64,000 nt of DNA from Alitta virens (lineage: Eukaryota > Annelida > Polychaeta > Phyllodocida > Nereididae): assembly GCA_932294295.1 (NCBI GenBank), contig OW028585.1:25902313-25966312 (forward strand), read 5' to 3'. This document shows positions 36,428 through 47,585 of the stretch, piece by piece. The position numbers and the translations under genes are program-made. The notes under the pieces are model-generated. The model ran no database searches, was not told the DNA's origin, and saw only the letters and a program-made list of their open reading frames with translations. Position 1 is the first letter of the stretch, and every line of letters starts with the position of its first letter.

Positions 36428-37553
36428 TAACAGAGCATTAGCTATTGCTGCTTTTTGGTCTGCATACACCTGAGAGCTGAAGAGTGCAAGGAGTATCATT
36501 TTACCCACCAAACACTAAATGCTGTCTTAGGAATGCCTGCAAAGCATGTTGGGACGTATAACTTCACACTGTGGTCTGGTTTTGATGAACTTGAGGTCAT
36601 TGTAAGGCACATCCACAGCTAAAGTACAGGTCCTCCAACAATAACTGTTAACCAGTTCAAAGATGTCTCAGACTTTCCTTACTTGATGTTGGCTTGTAAT
36701 TGTTCTAGCTGGTAATTTGTTTATTTGATCTTGAAGCAGACATGCGAGTTTTACCTGGCCCCAACCAAAAATTATATTTAATTTGGAAGGGTGAATCTTA
36801 TGATCATTCTCCTTTGATGATGATGATGATCCATCATCAGCCATAATTTCATTTCTCCAAAATTCCGGTCATAGGTCAGAGTCACTTTAACTACAATCCA
36901 AGGCACCTAAAGAGGTGTCTTTACTCAACCAGCCTTTGGATGAACAGTATCCATATGAATGAAAACTGAAGGGCAGTGAAGGCCAAGGTCTGAGTTGATA
37001 AGAAAACTTTTAGCAAATTGCTACTGGAAGTTTAATGGGGTTTGCTGTATGTGCAACAATGAAGCTTATATGCGTAAAAGGCATATTGTTGAATTGGAGC
37101 TTCACTATTATAATGATTAACCTTCATTAAATCCTATAAGGGTTTGCGTAATTCCTGTTTAGGTTTAGTACATGCACAATTTATGCATCATCAGACAAGT
37201 TTTCAGTTTGGCCGATAGCATATTAATGCACAATAATTGTACGATAAATTGGGAAAACTTCAAGAGGATGGTGGGATACCTAAATAAAATCCTGTTGAAA
37301 CAACATTTTATCAGAACAGTTTCTCTAAGAGGTAGAACAGATTGAGGACTAAGACAAGCAGGTTTGCCAATGCATCTGATGCACCCTAACGTTCACGTGA
37401 ATGAATACCTGCTGTAATACTTTAACAAACATCAACTGAAATGATGACGCATTACTATATGGACCCATCCTGAATAGCCCAGACTCAAAAGCAATATTAT
37501 TAAACAACACTGAAGCAAAAAAAGATTTTCAATTTCATGATTATATGACCTAC

Positions 37554-37692
37554 CTGAGTCAATAAAATGCTGTCAAAATAAAAGTTTATTTTCTGCTTGG
37601 TCTTTCTTGATGTCTGCGTTGGGATGCATCCCAAAAATTTCCAGACTCGGATTGTTAGGGAGTTTACGAGTGTATTCAACATAAGAATCAAA
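37554..37692 (-). pseudogene. Dynein exon ([10 protein letters not shown]), frameshifted
   Basis: Acceptor TTTGCAG, donor GTAGGT. The first part reads [35 protein letters not shown]. The last part, FDSILLTQ, is in another frame because a run of four T (minus strand, 37575-37578) has one base too many. Both parts match the dynein pattern FGxHxNADIxxxQxEtxxLfdsiL. Confidence 0.85.
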
Positions 37693-37834
37693 CTGCAAAG
37701 AAAAGTCAAATGATAAGAAAATTTACAATAAACTATCACAAGCATTCACTACATTTATTGGACAGAATTTTCACAACGTATGCTTAAAAATATATATTTT
37801 ATGAGTCATTCCATGTCAATTCAACAAATGCCTC

Positions 37835-40180
37835 CCACCTGACCATCTCAGATTTGCCTTAAAAACATTCTGAGGCAAAGCTACATTAGTTTATAGGAGG
37901 TGTGCAAAATTTTGACCAATATCTGCTCTTGTTTTGGCTAGAAAAATCATAGAAGAAGTTAAGATTCAGCTGTTTTTTGCACTCGTTTTTGCAACGTCAT
38001 ATGAAATGCAATTTTTAAATGATTATATCTTAAAAACTATTCAAGTTAAGACCTCTAAAATGGATATGCTTTAGATTTGGCCCCATTAATCTTGCTAGAC
38101 AAACTTTGAGAGGTACAGGTTGAATTTCCATAATATTCTGTCTGCTTGAAATAGCTTTTTCATTTGGTCGTTTCTGTGAATCACCATTTTTGAATGGCTA
38201 TAACAAGAACAATAATTCATGTAGAAGGCTGAAATTTTAAACATGAGTTCTTCTATATGGGTTTAAGCAGTACCATGAATGAAATGTGGTTTACATACGC
38301 ATTTTTCAATAAATTCAACATAAAATTGCCAATGTATGACAACATTCACCAATCTGGAACCTAAATCATTTTAAAGATAATCTTTTTGGCAATGTTCAGT
38401 AAACGGTTCATTGTGGGGATATCGTTCATTATCCAGTTATGAATTTTTTAATAATACCTTATAAACGCATAACAATGCAACATTTTCAGCTTTTTCTTCC
38501 ATTAATAATCATTATAGACTGGATAAAACAGTAAAGTGTTTCACCTAAATGAATTGTGTAGAAAAAAAAATCATTCAATATTCCTCAGAATTGGTCACTA
38601 CACAGAGGTTTTACAAACTGTCTCATTTGTCTCTAGATGCATTTATTAAGGACATATTCAGGAAATGTGTAAGAGGGGTAAGGAAGTTGATAAATTATGC
38701 AGGGCCAACAATGCAACAGAACCCCAAATATTCAATTAAAATATACTGAAGGGCTGTGAGTTAACAGAGCTTTATCCTGCTTTTGATTGCTTTGAGGGTT
38801 TTTTTGTGACATTAAATTTTGATGATGCTGCAATCACACAAGGACCCCAGTCCCACACGAACCGGCTATCTGATTTTGTGCTTGGTCATTTTGTCACATG
38901 TGTCTATAATTGCCAGTGGTGGGTTGGTTGTGTGAGGGATGTATCTGAAACTAATAATGATAAGCAAGTACAGTTCATGCACCCTCATGGCCCAGTGAAA
39001 AGCCAATTTTGCCCACAAAGGGAAGATATGTGCTGGATACCAGTAGACCATGTAATTGCAAAGGTTCTGGCACCAAATACTACTACAGGACGAAGGTATT
39101 ACCTGGTCATTGATGCCATCAAACCAGCTGACAATTTCTTGAAAAACTTTTATTCCCAAATGTTTCTAATAGGCCTAAAAGTATAATACTTAATTTAAGT
39201 GACACAAGAATTAATCTCCTGATAATGCTAAGCCGTTTTGTTATTAAGAAAAGGCTGAAAATGTGTTAAATTTTAGTGCATTTATAAGGTATTATTAAAA
39301 ATGCTTGTTGATTTAAAGAATATGATTAACGAAGGATTCGTACTGAACAACTCAAGTCAAAAATGAAGTGGCATTTTTTTTAAAAATGGCACATATATTT
39401 TCTAATGATTATAACTAAAATAACCTTAAAGATTCTTGAAACCGCTCGTTGAAAAATAATATGATCATGAAGATATTCATGGACTTGTGTACATACCTGT
39501 AATTTATTTTGGACAGATCCAACAAATATTTTTTGATTAATTGAATTTTAAAGACTTTGGTCAATGAAATATGACATCAGGTGGCTTATTCGCATCAAAA
39601 CCCTCATTGTTTTTACCTTAGCCTTCCAAGCTATACACCAGTGGAAAAGCAATGGAATAAGCTATGAGAACATATTTTTAGATTTTTGTATCTTCCATAG
39701 GGCACGAGTAAAAATGTCTTAAAATTGCACTTTTAGGACACTCTGTGACCTTAGAGCTTTAACCTAAAATTCTGAAAAAATTCACACATGTTTAACACAC
39801 ACATATACACTCTTGTGAATTATTTAGAACCGATCCAACAAAAACATTTTGAGTTATGGAATTTTGAATATTTTTTGGGTCTCAAAAACTCGACCATACA
39901 TTTTCGAGGTCAAGCGTTTTTGTCATGAAAAATTCGAACAACTTTTTTTTTAAAAACTCATATCTCAAACTTGAGTCATACTATTTGGCTAAGAATTCTA
40001 TCCGCACTGGAGAAGTCTCCAAGGTGTCTGTACAAAAAATTTCAAGTCAATCATCCTGCCCAGTTTTGAGAAACCGAAACACACAAATTTGTTTTAGTTT
40101 TCGCGACTACGCTATGCCGGCTAGGAATATGGCCCAGTCATGACCACCAAAAGAAGCGGACAAAAGGGTTTTAAAGGGTT
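37835..40180. repeat. Dispersed repeat with an internal open frame
   Basis: 37835-38300 is shared with 14265-14870. Further right, two related stretches (39480-39560 and 39810-39885: 'TTATTT.GGACAGATCCAACA' and 'TTATTTAGAACCGATCCAAC') repeat each other. The unit seems to be a transposable element spanning the open frame at 38806-39186. Its ends are not defined. Confidence 0.45.
38806..39186 (+). CDS. Unidentified 126-codon frame inside a repeat
   Basis: Reads FVTCVYNCQWWVGCVRDVSE TNNDKQVQFMHPHGPVKSQF CPQREDMCWIPVDHVIAKVL. The pattern 'W-W-G-x-V … V-x-F-M-H-P-x-G-P … R-E-D-x-C-W-V-P' is one I associate with small beta-barrel (chromo/Tudor-like) tails of proteins encoded by invertebrate repeats; that association is from memory and not certain. 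It is preceded by repeat sequence, so it is probably the C-terminal remnant of a transposon protein and not a host gene. No upstream exon seen. Confidence 0.45.
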   Translation: MTLNFDDAAITQGPQSHTNRLSDFVLGHFVTCVYNCQWWVGCVRDVSETNNDKQVQFMHPHGPVKSQFCPQREDMCWIPVDHVIAKVLAPNTTTGRRYYLVIDAIKPADNFLKNFYSQMFLIGLKV

Positions 40181-40977
40181 GCTGGCCTTGGTTTTGCTGT
40201 ATCTAGTGTAGTTTTTGCGTAATAAGCTCTTACTTCTTTAGAAGAAAAAAAATATATCAGCAATAACAATATAAATTCCCCCTCCGGGGAATTTATAATA
40301 ATAATATTATATGACATACGACATAGCAATACAGGTTAAATTTCTAATATAACATACAATGATTATAACTTTTACAACTGATCTCTTCAGGGACAATGAT
40401 TACAAGGAAAATAGTAAAACAATACATGTATTTACATTAGAACAATTGATAATGGCTGATGAATGATGATGGACTGTGGACTTCTATTGTTATGATTTAA
40501 GAAGGCTTCTATTGGTTTAGTTCTTGACTGCATATATAGCAATTGTTTGCATAGCATACTGATGGGTATTGCGACAGGGAATGGTTCTTTAATTTTTTGG
40601 AGAATGTTTTCGATGTTAGCTGGATATGCTCAAGCAGTGAATCGGGTAGTGCCAGGAGGTAGCTATTTTGTAATTTATTGATTGTTTGGTTAGTTCATGA
40701 TTTATGGTTTGGATATAGATATTGTTTTCTGTCGCGTATGATGGTCATTAATTACATACTACAGGAAATATAAACTTTATCAAGTATATAACCTCTGCCG
40801 AGCTAATGTAGGCAATCTTTCTGATAAAGAAAATGCAAACTATGAGGACTGAAAGGATTTACATCATCGATAAGTTAAGCAACAGACCAGCTCCAAGTTT
40901 CAACTAGTCTCATAGTTCCCAGAAATTTTTCAATCTTTGTTTATTGTAATCATCTCTATTTTCCATGAAAAACTCAC

Positions 40978-41154
40978 CCTATCATCAGCAAATTTCAGCA
41001 AAGCAGCCGTCCGATCTGCTCCAGGGGACAGGATGAAAATCAGAGGCGTCGTGCAAGTTGAATCTCCGAATGATTCGGCCAAATTAAAAGGCGGTTGTTC
41101 AATGTACCTCTGGCTGATCTTCAGCGCCACATAATCCTGCATGGCTGGTAAGAG
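40978..41154 (-). pseudogene. Dynein exon (AAA6, LIFILSPGAD)
   Basis: 177 bp in phase, acceptor TTTAG, donor GTGAGT. Encodes LLPAMQDYVALKISQRYIEQ, PPFNLAESFGDSTCTTPLIF, ILSPGADRTAALLKFADDR. This is the well-conserved AAA6 segment (PLIFxLSPGxDPxxxLxxFA). No lesion seen in this exon. Confidence 0.9.
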
Positions 41155-41499
41155 CTAAATTTGAAAAAAATTGGTTGTGTTGATATAAATGACAGATCTT
41201 TGAAAAACTAAAATTTTATTTGGAAAATAAGAAACATATTGATATTAGAGTACTTGGTGTATTTCTTGTGATACTAATTCTCGTACAGCGAGCAAATGAA
41301 AAAATTTTCAAGAATAGACAAATTACTGTAGAACAGTGGAAATAAGATGTCACAAAATATGAAAATTTATTGATATGAGACAAATTCTAGTACAACTAGA
41401 AAACTGATTATAAATTGTCCATGAAAAGTAAATGAGAATGACTGCCTTTTTTACTTTTTCATTGAATCAAAGAGCACAGCATCGTCAGCATCATCATAC

Positions 41500-41610
41500 C
41501 TTGTCTAGTCTCAAACAACAGAGGACAGGCAGTCTTGGAAATTCCGGATACTCATCAAAATTCAGCTGGGTATTTCTCATGGTGAGGTTCCCGAAATATT
41601 CAGAAAGTAG
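41500..41610 (-). pseudogene. Dynein exon (FPRLPVLCCLRLDK)
   Basis: 111 bp in phase, donor GTATGA, probable acceptor TGCAAG. The last part, EFPRLPVLCCLRLDK, matches the dynein pattern FQKLLxLRCxRPDK just before the segment encoded by the next exon. The upstream half is less conserved. Confidence 0.7.
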
Positions 41611-41704
41611 CTTGCATGTTAAAACAGAAGTACTTAGATATATTTCAGGCATCAAGTTTGGCCATTTTGATGTTTCGGAAAACCATACAATTGGTAGGAC
41701 TTAC

Positions 41705-41785
41705 GGGATTGTCATAAACTTGTTTCCACTGCTCTTTGTAGGTGAACTTTTTGCGAATTCCACCAAATCTAGGAAGGTCATCCAA
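41705..41785 (-). pseudogene. Dynein exon (LDDLPRFGGIRKKF)
   Basis: 81 bp, donor GTAAGT. Encodes LDDLPRFGGIRKKFTYKEQW KQVYDNP, the segment that follows SWxEicR in dynein heavy chains. The acceptor as read (TTTCATAAG) is one base out of phase with the previous exon. Confidence 0.7.
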
Positions 41786-41879
41786 CTTATGAAACAGAAA
41801 TCAGGACCTGTTAATTAATAATAAAAAAAGGTACAGAATTAAGACTGCACCAACATCAAGATCCCTTTAGTTAGCTAAG

Positions 41880-42005
41880 TAAGCTGATAAGACAAGATAA
41901 GAAAAGAAAAGAAAAGAATAGAAAAGAAGAGATTAGATAAGATGAGATGAGACAAGGCAAGAAAGATTAGATGAGATAGACACGACGAGATAACAGGACA
42001 AGACA
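41880..42005. repeat. Purine-rich AGATA/AAAAG simple repeat
   Basis: Irregular GATAAGA, AAAAG and GATGAGA units on the plus strand, between two dynein exons. Confidence 0.8.
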
Positions 42006-42088
42006 AGATTAGATTAAACTTTATTTGTACATATTGTAGTCGGTGACAATAAAACAAACATGACTGACAAATTGAATAAACAACTGAC

Positions 42089-42180
42089 CTGCAGAACTCA
42101 TCCCAGCTCTGAGACGGCAGCCAGGCGGTGGGATTAAAGTGGGGATTCTCCAGGCCGATTCCTCCCATCCAGAGGAACCT
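42089..42180 (-). pseudogene. Dynein exon ([14 protein letters not shown])
   Basis: Acceptor GAATAG, donor GTCAGT. Encodes [30 protein letters not shown] plus two bases of the next codon. It matches the dynein segment that usually reads GGxxLxNPxPNPxxWLxxxSW. The phase left over (two bases) does not fit the next exon's visible acceptor at 41786, where TAAG could be a mutated TAG-G acceptor. Confidence 0.8.
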
Positions 42181-42701
42181 CTATTCATCCTCGTTTATTT
42201 CGTTCTGGTGTTTAAGAATGTTCACAAGATGAAGGAGAAGAGAAGCTGGAAAAAGACATCAAAAAATTAAGAAATCATATAAAATTATTTCCTTAATTTA
42301 AGGACAAATAAAGCTGAAAGAACATATTTAACAAGATATAGATGAAGGAGAGTAGCAGCTGGAAAAAGACGTCAAAAGAAATATAGGCTGATTATGTGGA
42401 ACGTTTTGAACCACCCCAATATAGATTGATGACAATAAAAGCGGCGAAAGACAGAGCCTGGAGGCAAGAGCACCATGGTCAGAGGAAACAACTACTATTT
42501 TAAAATATTTTTTGTAAAGGGTTGAATATAAGGTACACATTGAACCATATGATTTTAAATCCATGTTGGATATAGCATAATTGTGCTTCACTCCATTGTT
42601 CCTGCAGATTAGTATTCACACGTCCTAAGACTTTTGTAATAAGTTATCAAAATGTTCCTTATGTAATACATCATATTACATAATCATGACCTTGCACTCA
42701 C

Positions 42702-42979
42702 CTTATCTTTCTCAAACAAGGACCTGCATACTTGCTTGGAAAGTTTGAAGGACCATTTTACATACTCATTGTATTGCGTTTCTCAAGGTTGTCTGAGCGT
42801 TCTGCATTTTCTATGGACATCATAAATAGTTGAATGAACCATTACAGGGAATACTGGTACATGGGATCGATGTTCGCCAGACCAGCAATGAAGAAGAATA
42901 AGATAGTGGAATGGACAGCGATTGGCGTGTACCCCATATGAGTGTTGTCAATTTTCTTCTCCATCACCTCGAAAATGAC
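42702..42979 (-). pseudogene. Dynein exon: segment leading into AAA6
   Basis: Acceptor ATAG before 42979, donor GTGAGT after 42702. Reads VIFEVMEKKIDNTHMGYTPI, AVHSTILFFFIAGLANIDPM, YQYSL, then TAA (42842-42844), then WFIQLFMMSIENAERSDNLE. After KR a 2-nt surplus (42774-42775) changes frame to YNEYVKWSFKLSKQVCRSLFEKDK. All parts match conserved dynein heavy chain sequence, so the stop and frameshift are lesions inside one exon. Confidence 0.85.
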
Positions 42980-43274
42980 CTATGTTGCAAAGAAAAATTT
43001 TTATAAAAAGAATTGTCGGTCAAAAAGACAACTATATAACCATTCCAACGTACCATTGACGTATACATCTAAAAGAGCCCCTACATTTTCCACCAGAAGT
43101 AATTTTCAAAATGAAACATCCAGAACAGAATATCACAGAATAAAATGCATATAGATGCTGATTTCGGCATGGAACTCTAGTCTTAGAGTGACAAATTCAG
43201 AGGCATTGCTGAGTAAAAAAAGAATACCACAGTTTTACAAGGAAATTATTGTCTGTTTTCAAGAATTATGTCGA

Positions 43275-43467
43275 TGGGTGGGTGATTAGGGCTTTACGTC
43301 CTGTATTTCTGCACCAGTTGGGCTAATTAGGACAGGCAGAGACCATGGCAATGAGACGAAGGATGAAACAGCCATCCAACTTAGGCTCTACCGGGAATTG
43401 AACCCGGGACCTAGCGGTTGGAAGCCCAGAGCGCTACCTCTGAGCTAGGCCCCCGCCCCTGGGAGAG
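43275..43467 (-). mobile_element. tRNA-derived SINE, copy a
   Basis: On the minus strand it starts GGCCTAGCTCAGAGGTAG (A box), followed by CCGGGTTCAATTCCCGG (B box). The body ends AAAGCCCTAATCACCCACCC. Target duplication AAGAATTATGTCGA at 43261-43274 and 43468-43481. The tail unit here is (CACC)n. It sits inside the L1-like LINE fragment. Confidence 0.9.
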
Positions 43468-43985
43468 AAGAATTATGTCGAAAAGCAAAGTCGAACATGA
43501 ATCCAATGACACTATTTTATGGTGCAATGAACATGTTAAACTTACTGGTAAGCCTCTTGAATATAAGCACTGGTCAAAATGTGACATCGAATATTTGAGT
43601 GATATACTTAGAGATCATAATATAGATAGTAATGGAATTTTTAATAGGCTTCGAAATAAGGCTGCTTTTCCATTTAAAATGAAGCGACTAGAATTAGCAT
43701 TACCCAGACATTGGCTTGAAAGACATATAGTATAAGATAACGTTAAATTCACTGGAACTTCCTCTATTTTTGAGTTATTTAAATTACCAAATGGTAAAGT
43801 AAACAATCTACAGGACCTAACGTCAAAAGAAATTTACTATTTTTGCAATACACCGTTAATTAATGGATGATACATCATAGGTTACATAGGTGTAAACTAG
43901 AAAAAAGAAAGAATAGTGATGATTTATGTGTACCTTGTATTAACTGTAAAACTGTAATGTGAATTTTTATTTTTTTAATAAAATA
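43468..43985 (+). mobile_element. 3' end of an L1/Tx1-like LINE
   Basis: An open frame from 43474 reads SNDTILWCNEHVKLTGKPLE and then YKHWSKCDIEYLSDIL, the pattern found after the RT in L1-like elements (WxNxxIxxxxKxxxxxxWxxxGI). After a stop, other frames continue (NVKFTGTSSIFELFKLPNGK; KEIYYFCNTPLIN). It ends with AATAAAATAAAGATTAAAAA, an A-rich 3' tail. 5'-truncated and frameshifted. Confidence 0.6.
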
Positions 43986-44002
43986 AAGATTAAAAAAAGA
44001 TA

Positions 44003-44830
44003 ATGTTGGACTACTTGCCATCCACTATTGCCATAATGTTGGACTCCTTCCCATCAAATATTGTTATAATGTTGGACTCCTTGCCATCCACTATTGTTAT
44101 AATGTTGGACTCATTACCATCCACTATTGTTATAATGTTGGACTCCTTGCCATCCACTATTGTTATAATGTTGGACTCCTTGCCATCCACTATTGTTATA
44201 ATGTTGGACTCCTTGCCATCCACTATTGTCATAATGTTGGACTCCTTGCCATCCACTATTGCCATAATGTTGGACTCCTTGCCATCCACTATTGTTATAA
44301 TGTTGGACTCCTTGCCATCCACTATTGTTATAATGTTGGACTCCTTGCCATCCACTATTGCCAAAATGTTGGACTCCTTGCCATCCACTATTGTCATAAT
44401 GTTGGACTCCTTGCCATCCACTATTGTCATAATGTTGGACTCCTTGCCATCCACTATTGCCATAATGTTGGACTCCTTGCCATCCACTATTGCCATAATG
44501 TTGGACTCCTTGCCATCCACTATTGCCATAATGTTGGACTCCTTGCCATCCACTATTGCCATAATGTTGGACTCCTTGCCATCCACTATTGCCATAATGT
44601 TGGACTCCTTGCCATCCACTATTGTTATAATGTTGGACTCCTTGCCATCCACTATTGTTATAATGTTGGACTCCTTGCCATCCACTATTGCCATAATGTT
44701 GGACTCCTTGCCATCCACTATTGTCATAATGTTGGACTCCTTGCCATCCACTATTGCCATAATGTTGGACTCCTTGCCATCCACTATTGCCATAATGTTG
44801 GACTCCTTACCATTCCCTATTTATATAATA
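44003..44830. repeat. 33-bp minisatellite, about 25 units
   Basis: The unit reads ATAATGTTGGACTCCTTGCC followed by ATCCACTATTGTT. Variants at one site alternate GTTATA, GTCATA and GCCATA. As 33 is divisible by three, both strands stay open: MLDSLPSTI(V/A)I on plus and MAIVDGKESNI on minus. Only edge units have base changes in the core (TTCCCATCAA near 44048; TTACCATTCC near 44808). The array starts right after the LINE's A-rich tail. I see no promoter or splice context and do not call it a gene. Confidence 0.95.
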
Positions 44831-44859
44831 TTGGACTCCTTGCCATCCAATATGTTAAC

Positions 44860-45652
44860 CCACCTGGTTGGTTTCATTCATGTTGTCATTCTTGTAAAGG
44901 TTGGTTTTGCGGTCGCATATGTCGCAGACGATGACTACTCCGCGATTGGACAGGTTGGGAGGATTTATTCGAATTTCCAGACAAAAGAATTATGGTCGGA
45001 GAGAAATCCAACAATTAAAAGCATTGCCATCTCATCACCGCATAAAATGTTTATGTTGTAAGACATTCGCAGAAGGTCGCTGCCATTGGCCTATTTGGGA
45101 ACCAGACCTTGTTTCATAATTGGTCTAAAACCTGGCACTGAAGGAATCTCAAAGCAGTCGTTGGTTTCTACAGTGAAAAGCATTGATGCAACAACAGCGA
45201 AGTCTGTCATCTTACATGCAGACAACTAATGGAGACTCTTTCCTTATAGACGAATCATAATCTTTTACACACCTCACAGAATCACCCCATCTAACATAAA
45301 CACCATTGTCAGTACTTGCGATGAGATTTTGTGCACTTTTGACCCTAACGATAACCTTGGATGCTCAACAATATCATTTGGTCTCAGTTACCAAACAAAC
45401 AAGGCCTGAGATATGATATCAAAGTTTACGGTGCTGATTTGCAAGATGCCTTGAACCACATCGAGCACCACATACAACTGTCCTACAAGTACCACAAAAC
45501 AGGCGGCCATTATCTCTGGATCTTCCTTCCGGTGTTTCTTCCAGATGACCTTGTTCTAGAACACATCAAAAGGAATTTTCAAACGAATGGAAAAGTCATC
45601 CATTCTTCCGTCTCAATCTTTGAGGGCCCCCTGCTAGGCCAATCTAACTGAT
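44860..45652 (+). pseudogene. Unidentified coding remnant, frameshifted
   Basis: The clearest part is a 96-codon frame from 45361, with GLRYDIKVYGADLQDALNHI, EHHIQLSYKYHKTGGHYLWI and FLPVFLPDDLVLEHIKRNF. Immediately upstream another frame reads PHRITPSNINTIVSTCDEIL CTFDPNDNLGCSTISFGLSY QTNKA and stops at the point (about 45412) where the downstream frame begins GLRYD, suggesting one indel. A further open stretch (44870-45061) contains GFAVAYVADDDYSAIGQVGR. The mixed composition looks protein-like, but I recognise no family. Confidence 0.4.
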
Positions 45653-45904
45653 TTTGCTATGACACTCGGCACACTAACATTGTGTCATAATTTTAAACAT
45701 TCATAAGTAGCATGATTCTTCCCGGAAAACATGCTAAATCATAGGTTAAAGGCGGCCAATGTTGAAACAATGTTGTCCCGATTGGGAATGCTGTCTGGAT
45801 GATCAAGTTGTCAGTGATGTGAAAAAACCTGTTTAATAACTAAAATCTACAAAGCTTATGCTGTGATAATTCTGTTTAATAAAGACTTAATTACCATTTC
45901 AAAA

Positions 45905-46225
45905 AAATCTAATAGGAGTCCTAGACTGACATGACTGAATTAACCAAATGCAGTCCTGGATTCACATGACTGAATTACCCAATAGGAGTCCTAGACTGAC
46001 ATGACTGAATTACCCAACAGGAGTCCTAGACTGACATGACTGAATTACCCAATAGTTCCTGGAGTCCTAGACTGACATGACTGAATTAACCAATAGGAGT
46101 CCTAGACTGACTTGACTGAATTAACCAATAGGAGTCCTAGACTGACATGACTGAATTAACCAATAGGAGTCCTGGATTCACATGACTGAATTAACCAATA
46201 GGAGTCCTGGATTCACATGACATCT
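45905..46225. repeat. 35-bp minisatellite, about nine units
   Basis: The unit AATAGGAGTCCTAGACTGAC plus ATGACTGAATTAACC alternates with a variant having GGATTCAC in place of AGACTGAC. One unit carries a short insertion (TTCCTGG near 46056). The last unit ends GGATTCACATGACATCTCCTG, as does the isolated copy at 51728-51763. Confidence 0.9.
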
Positions 46226-46620
46226 CCTGAATTTTGAGTTCCAAGTCTACGAAATTTGTCGTAATTTACAGAATAGACAGAACTAGATATAAATTACAAA
46301 ACACTTTGAAGTAGTGGTCACTAAAGAAATTTCTATACGAACTTGTAGCTATAATTAACAGAAGAAACTGCACTTTTTGTAGTACAGAAAGTGCAAAACC
46401 ACTGGTCAAAACTGCCTGTCTTGAAAGATGTGTAATAGCAGAATTCATTCCTAAAACTGATGTAATGTAAAATTATAAATTATGTGATGAAGTTATAAAT
46501 GCATGTGCCAAAAAGAGACATTCTTTTTCCATAAAGTTGCACTAAACTTTGTCATAACAATGTAATGCTTGGGCTTTGAACATGCAGAATATATTTTAAG
46601 AAACCCCCATCATCGTACAC
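46226..46620. other. Spacer, no gene seen
   Basis: Unassigned AT-rich sequence up to the transposon end. Confidence 0.4.
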
Positions 46621-46854
46621 CGCGTTCCATGCTATTATGCAAGCCTTGATTTTTTCAATTACATAAGCACCGTTGAACCTAGAGCAGTCAAATTAAACAT
46701 GAACTTAGCTAATTGTTGTTTGAAACAATAACAGTTAACCTAATTGACTTAAGTTTGATGAGTCTTCGAATACCTAGCAAACCTTAATTGTTGACTGTTC
46801 CACACTATTATGCAGCACAAAATAGTGTCCTTAAATTCTACTCAAGAGGTAGCA

Positions 46855-47585
46855 ATGGGCAATAAGAAAGACCTCTCTGTCTCAGAGCAAGCTAGAATCA
46901 TCAAATTATTGGGCAAAGGGCACACAGCAAACTCTGTAGCTAAACTAATGGGCCGTGATGTGCGCACCATCAGAAAGTTTGTCACCAAAGGAAAACAGGT
47001 AAGAAAAAAACGTAACGAGGCCAAGGTAAAGAAGGTCACCAGGAAGGAAATGGTAATCCTGAAGAGGGAAATGGCATGCAACCCCCTCAGTTCAAGTGCA
47101 GCACTGTTTAAGGCAGCAGGGATTGGTGAAGTGCCCCGTACGACCCGGTGCCGCATTCTCCAAACGATTGGAAAAGTCAAGAAAGCAAAGACAAGACCTC
47201 CTCTGAACTCAAAACACAGAGAAAAACGTATGGAATGGTGTCAGAAGTACCTGAAGACAGATTTCAAGACAGTACTATGGACAGATGAAATGCCTGCAAC
47301 CTTGGACGGACCAGATGGGTGGGCCAGAGGATGGATTCAGGATGGCACAGAGGCACCAACAAGAATAAGGCGTCAACAGGGTGGAGGAAGTGTAATGATC
47401 TGGGCCGGTATCATTGACAAGGAGCTGGTTGGTCCATCTCGAGTCCCTGATGGTGTTAAAATGAACTCAGAGACTTACTGTCAATTTCTTGACCAGCATC
47501 TCATGCCTTGGCTGCAAAAGAAGCGAGCACCTGTTAAGAAGGGCATTATTCTGATGCAGGATAATGCCCCATCTCATGCATCTAA
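46855..47585 (+). pseudogene. Tc1/mariner transposase, N-terminal and catalytic part
   Basis: Starts at MGNKKDLSVSEQ; an upstream ATG at 46810 lies within the inner inverted motif, so 46855 is preferred. The helix-turn-helix region is LSVSEQARIIKLLGKGHTAN SVAKLMGRDVRTIRKFV. Catalytic Asp 1 lies in VLWTDEMPATLDG and Asp 2 in ILMQDNAPSHASK. The reading frame is cut by the insertion at 47586, directly after the HASK codons begin; the frame resumes at 49388. The transposase would cut and join at TA sites. Confidence 0.9.

Larger units (their letters stand above)
29098..42979 (-). pseudogene. Axonemal dynein heavy chain, C-terminal half, decayed
   Basis: Minus-strand exons with GT/AG borders encode colinear pieces of an inner-arm-type dynein heavy chain, from the region before AAA6 (MGYTPIAVHSTILFF) to the C-terminal domain ([21 protein letters not shown]). 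The lesions seen directly are: TAA at 42842-42844, where relatives have a Thr/Val/Ala codon before W; a frameshift at 42774-42775; one extra T at 37575-37578; TGA for Trp at 31550-31552; a frameshift at 31512-31516; and an orphan last exon with no acceptor. Several expected exons (including those carrying NCHLA and ECNYGG motifs) were not found. The gene would have powered ciliary beating. Sequencing error is less likely because two lesions are substitutions to stop codons. No 5' part exists in the window beyond 43 kb. Confidence 0.8.

Noticed and set aside
44011..44793. 260-codon minus-strand frame MAIVDGKESNI repeated
   Set aside because: Mirror of the plus-strand frame in a 33-bp minisatellite; openness on both strands is forced by the unit.
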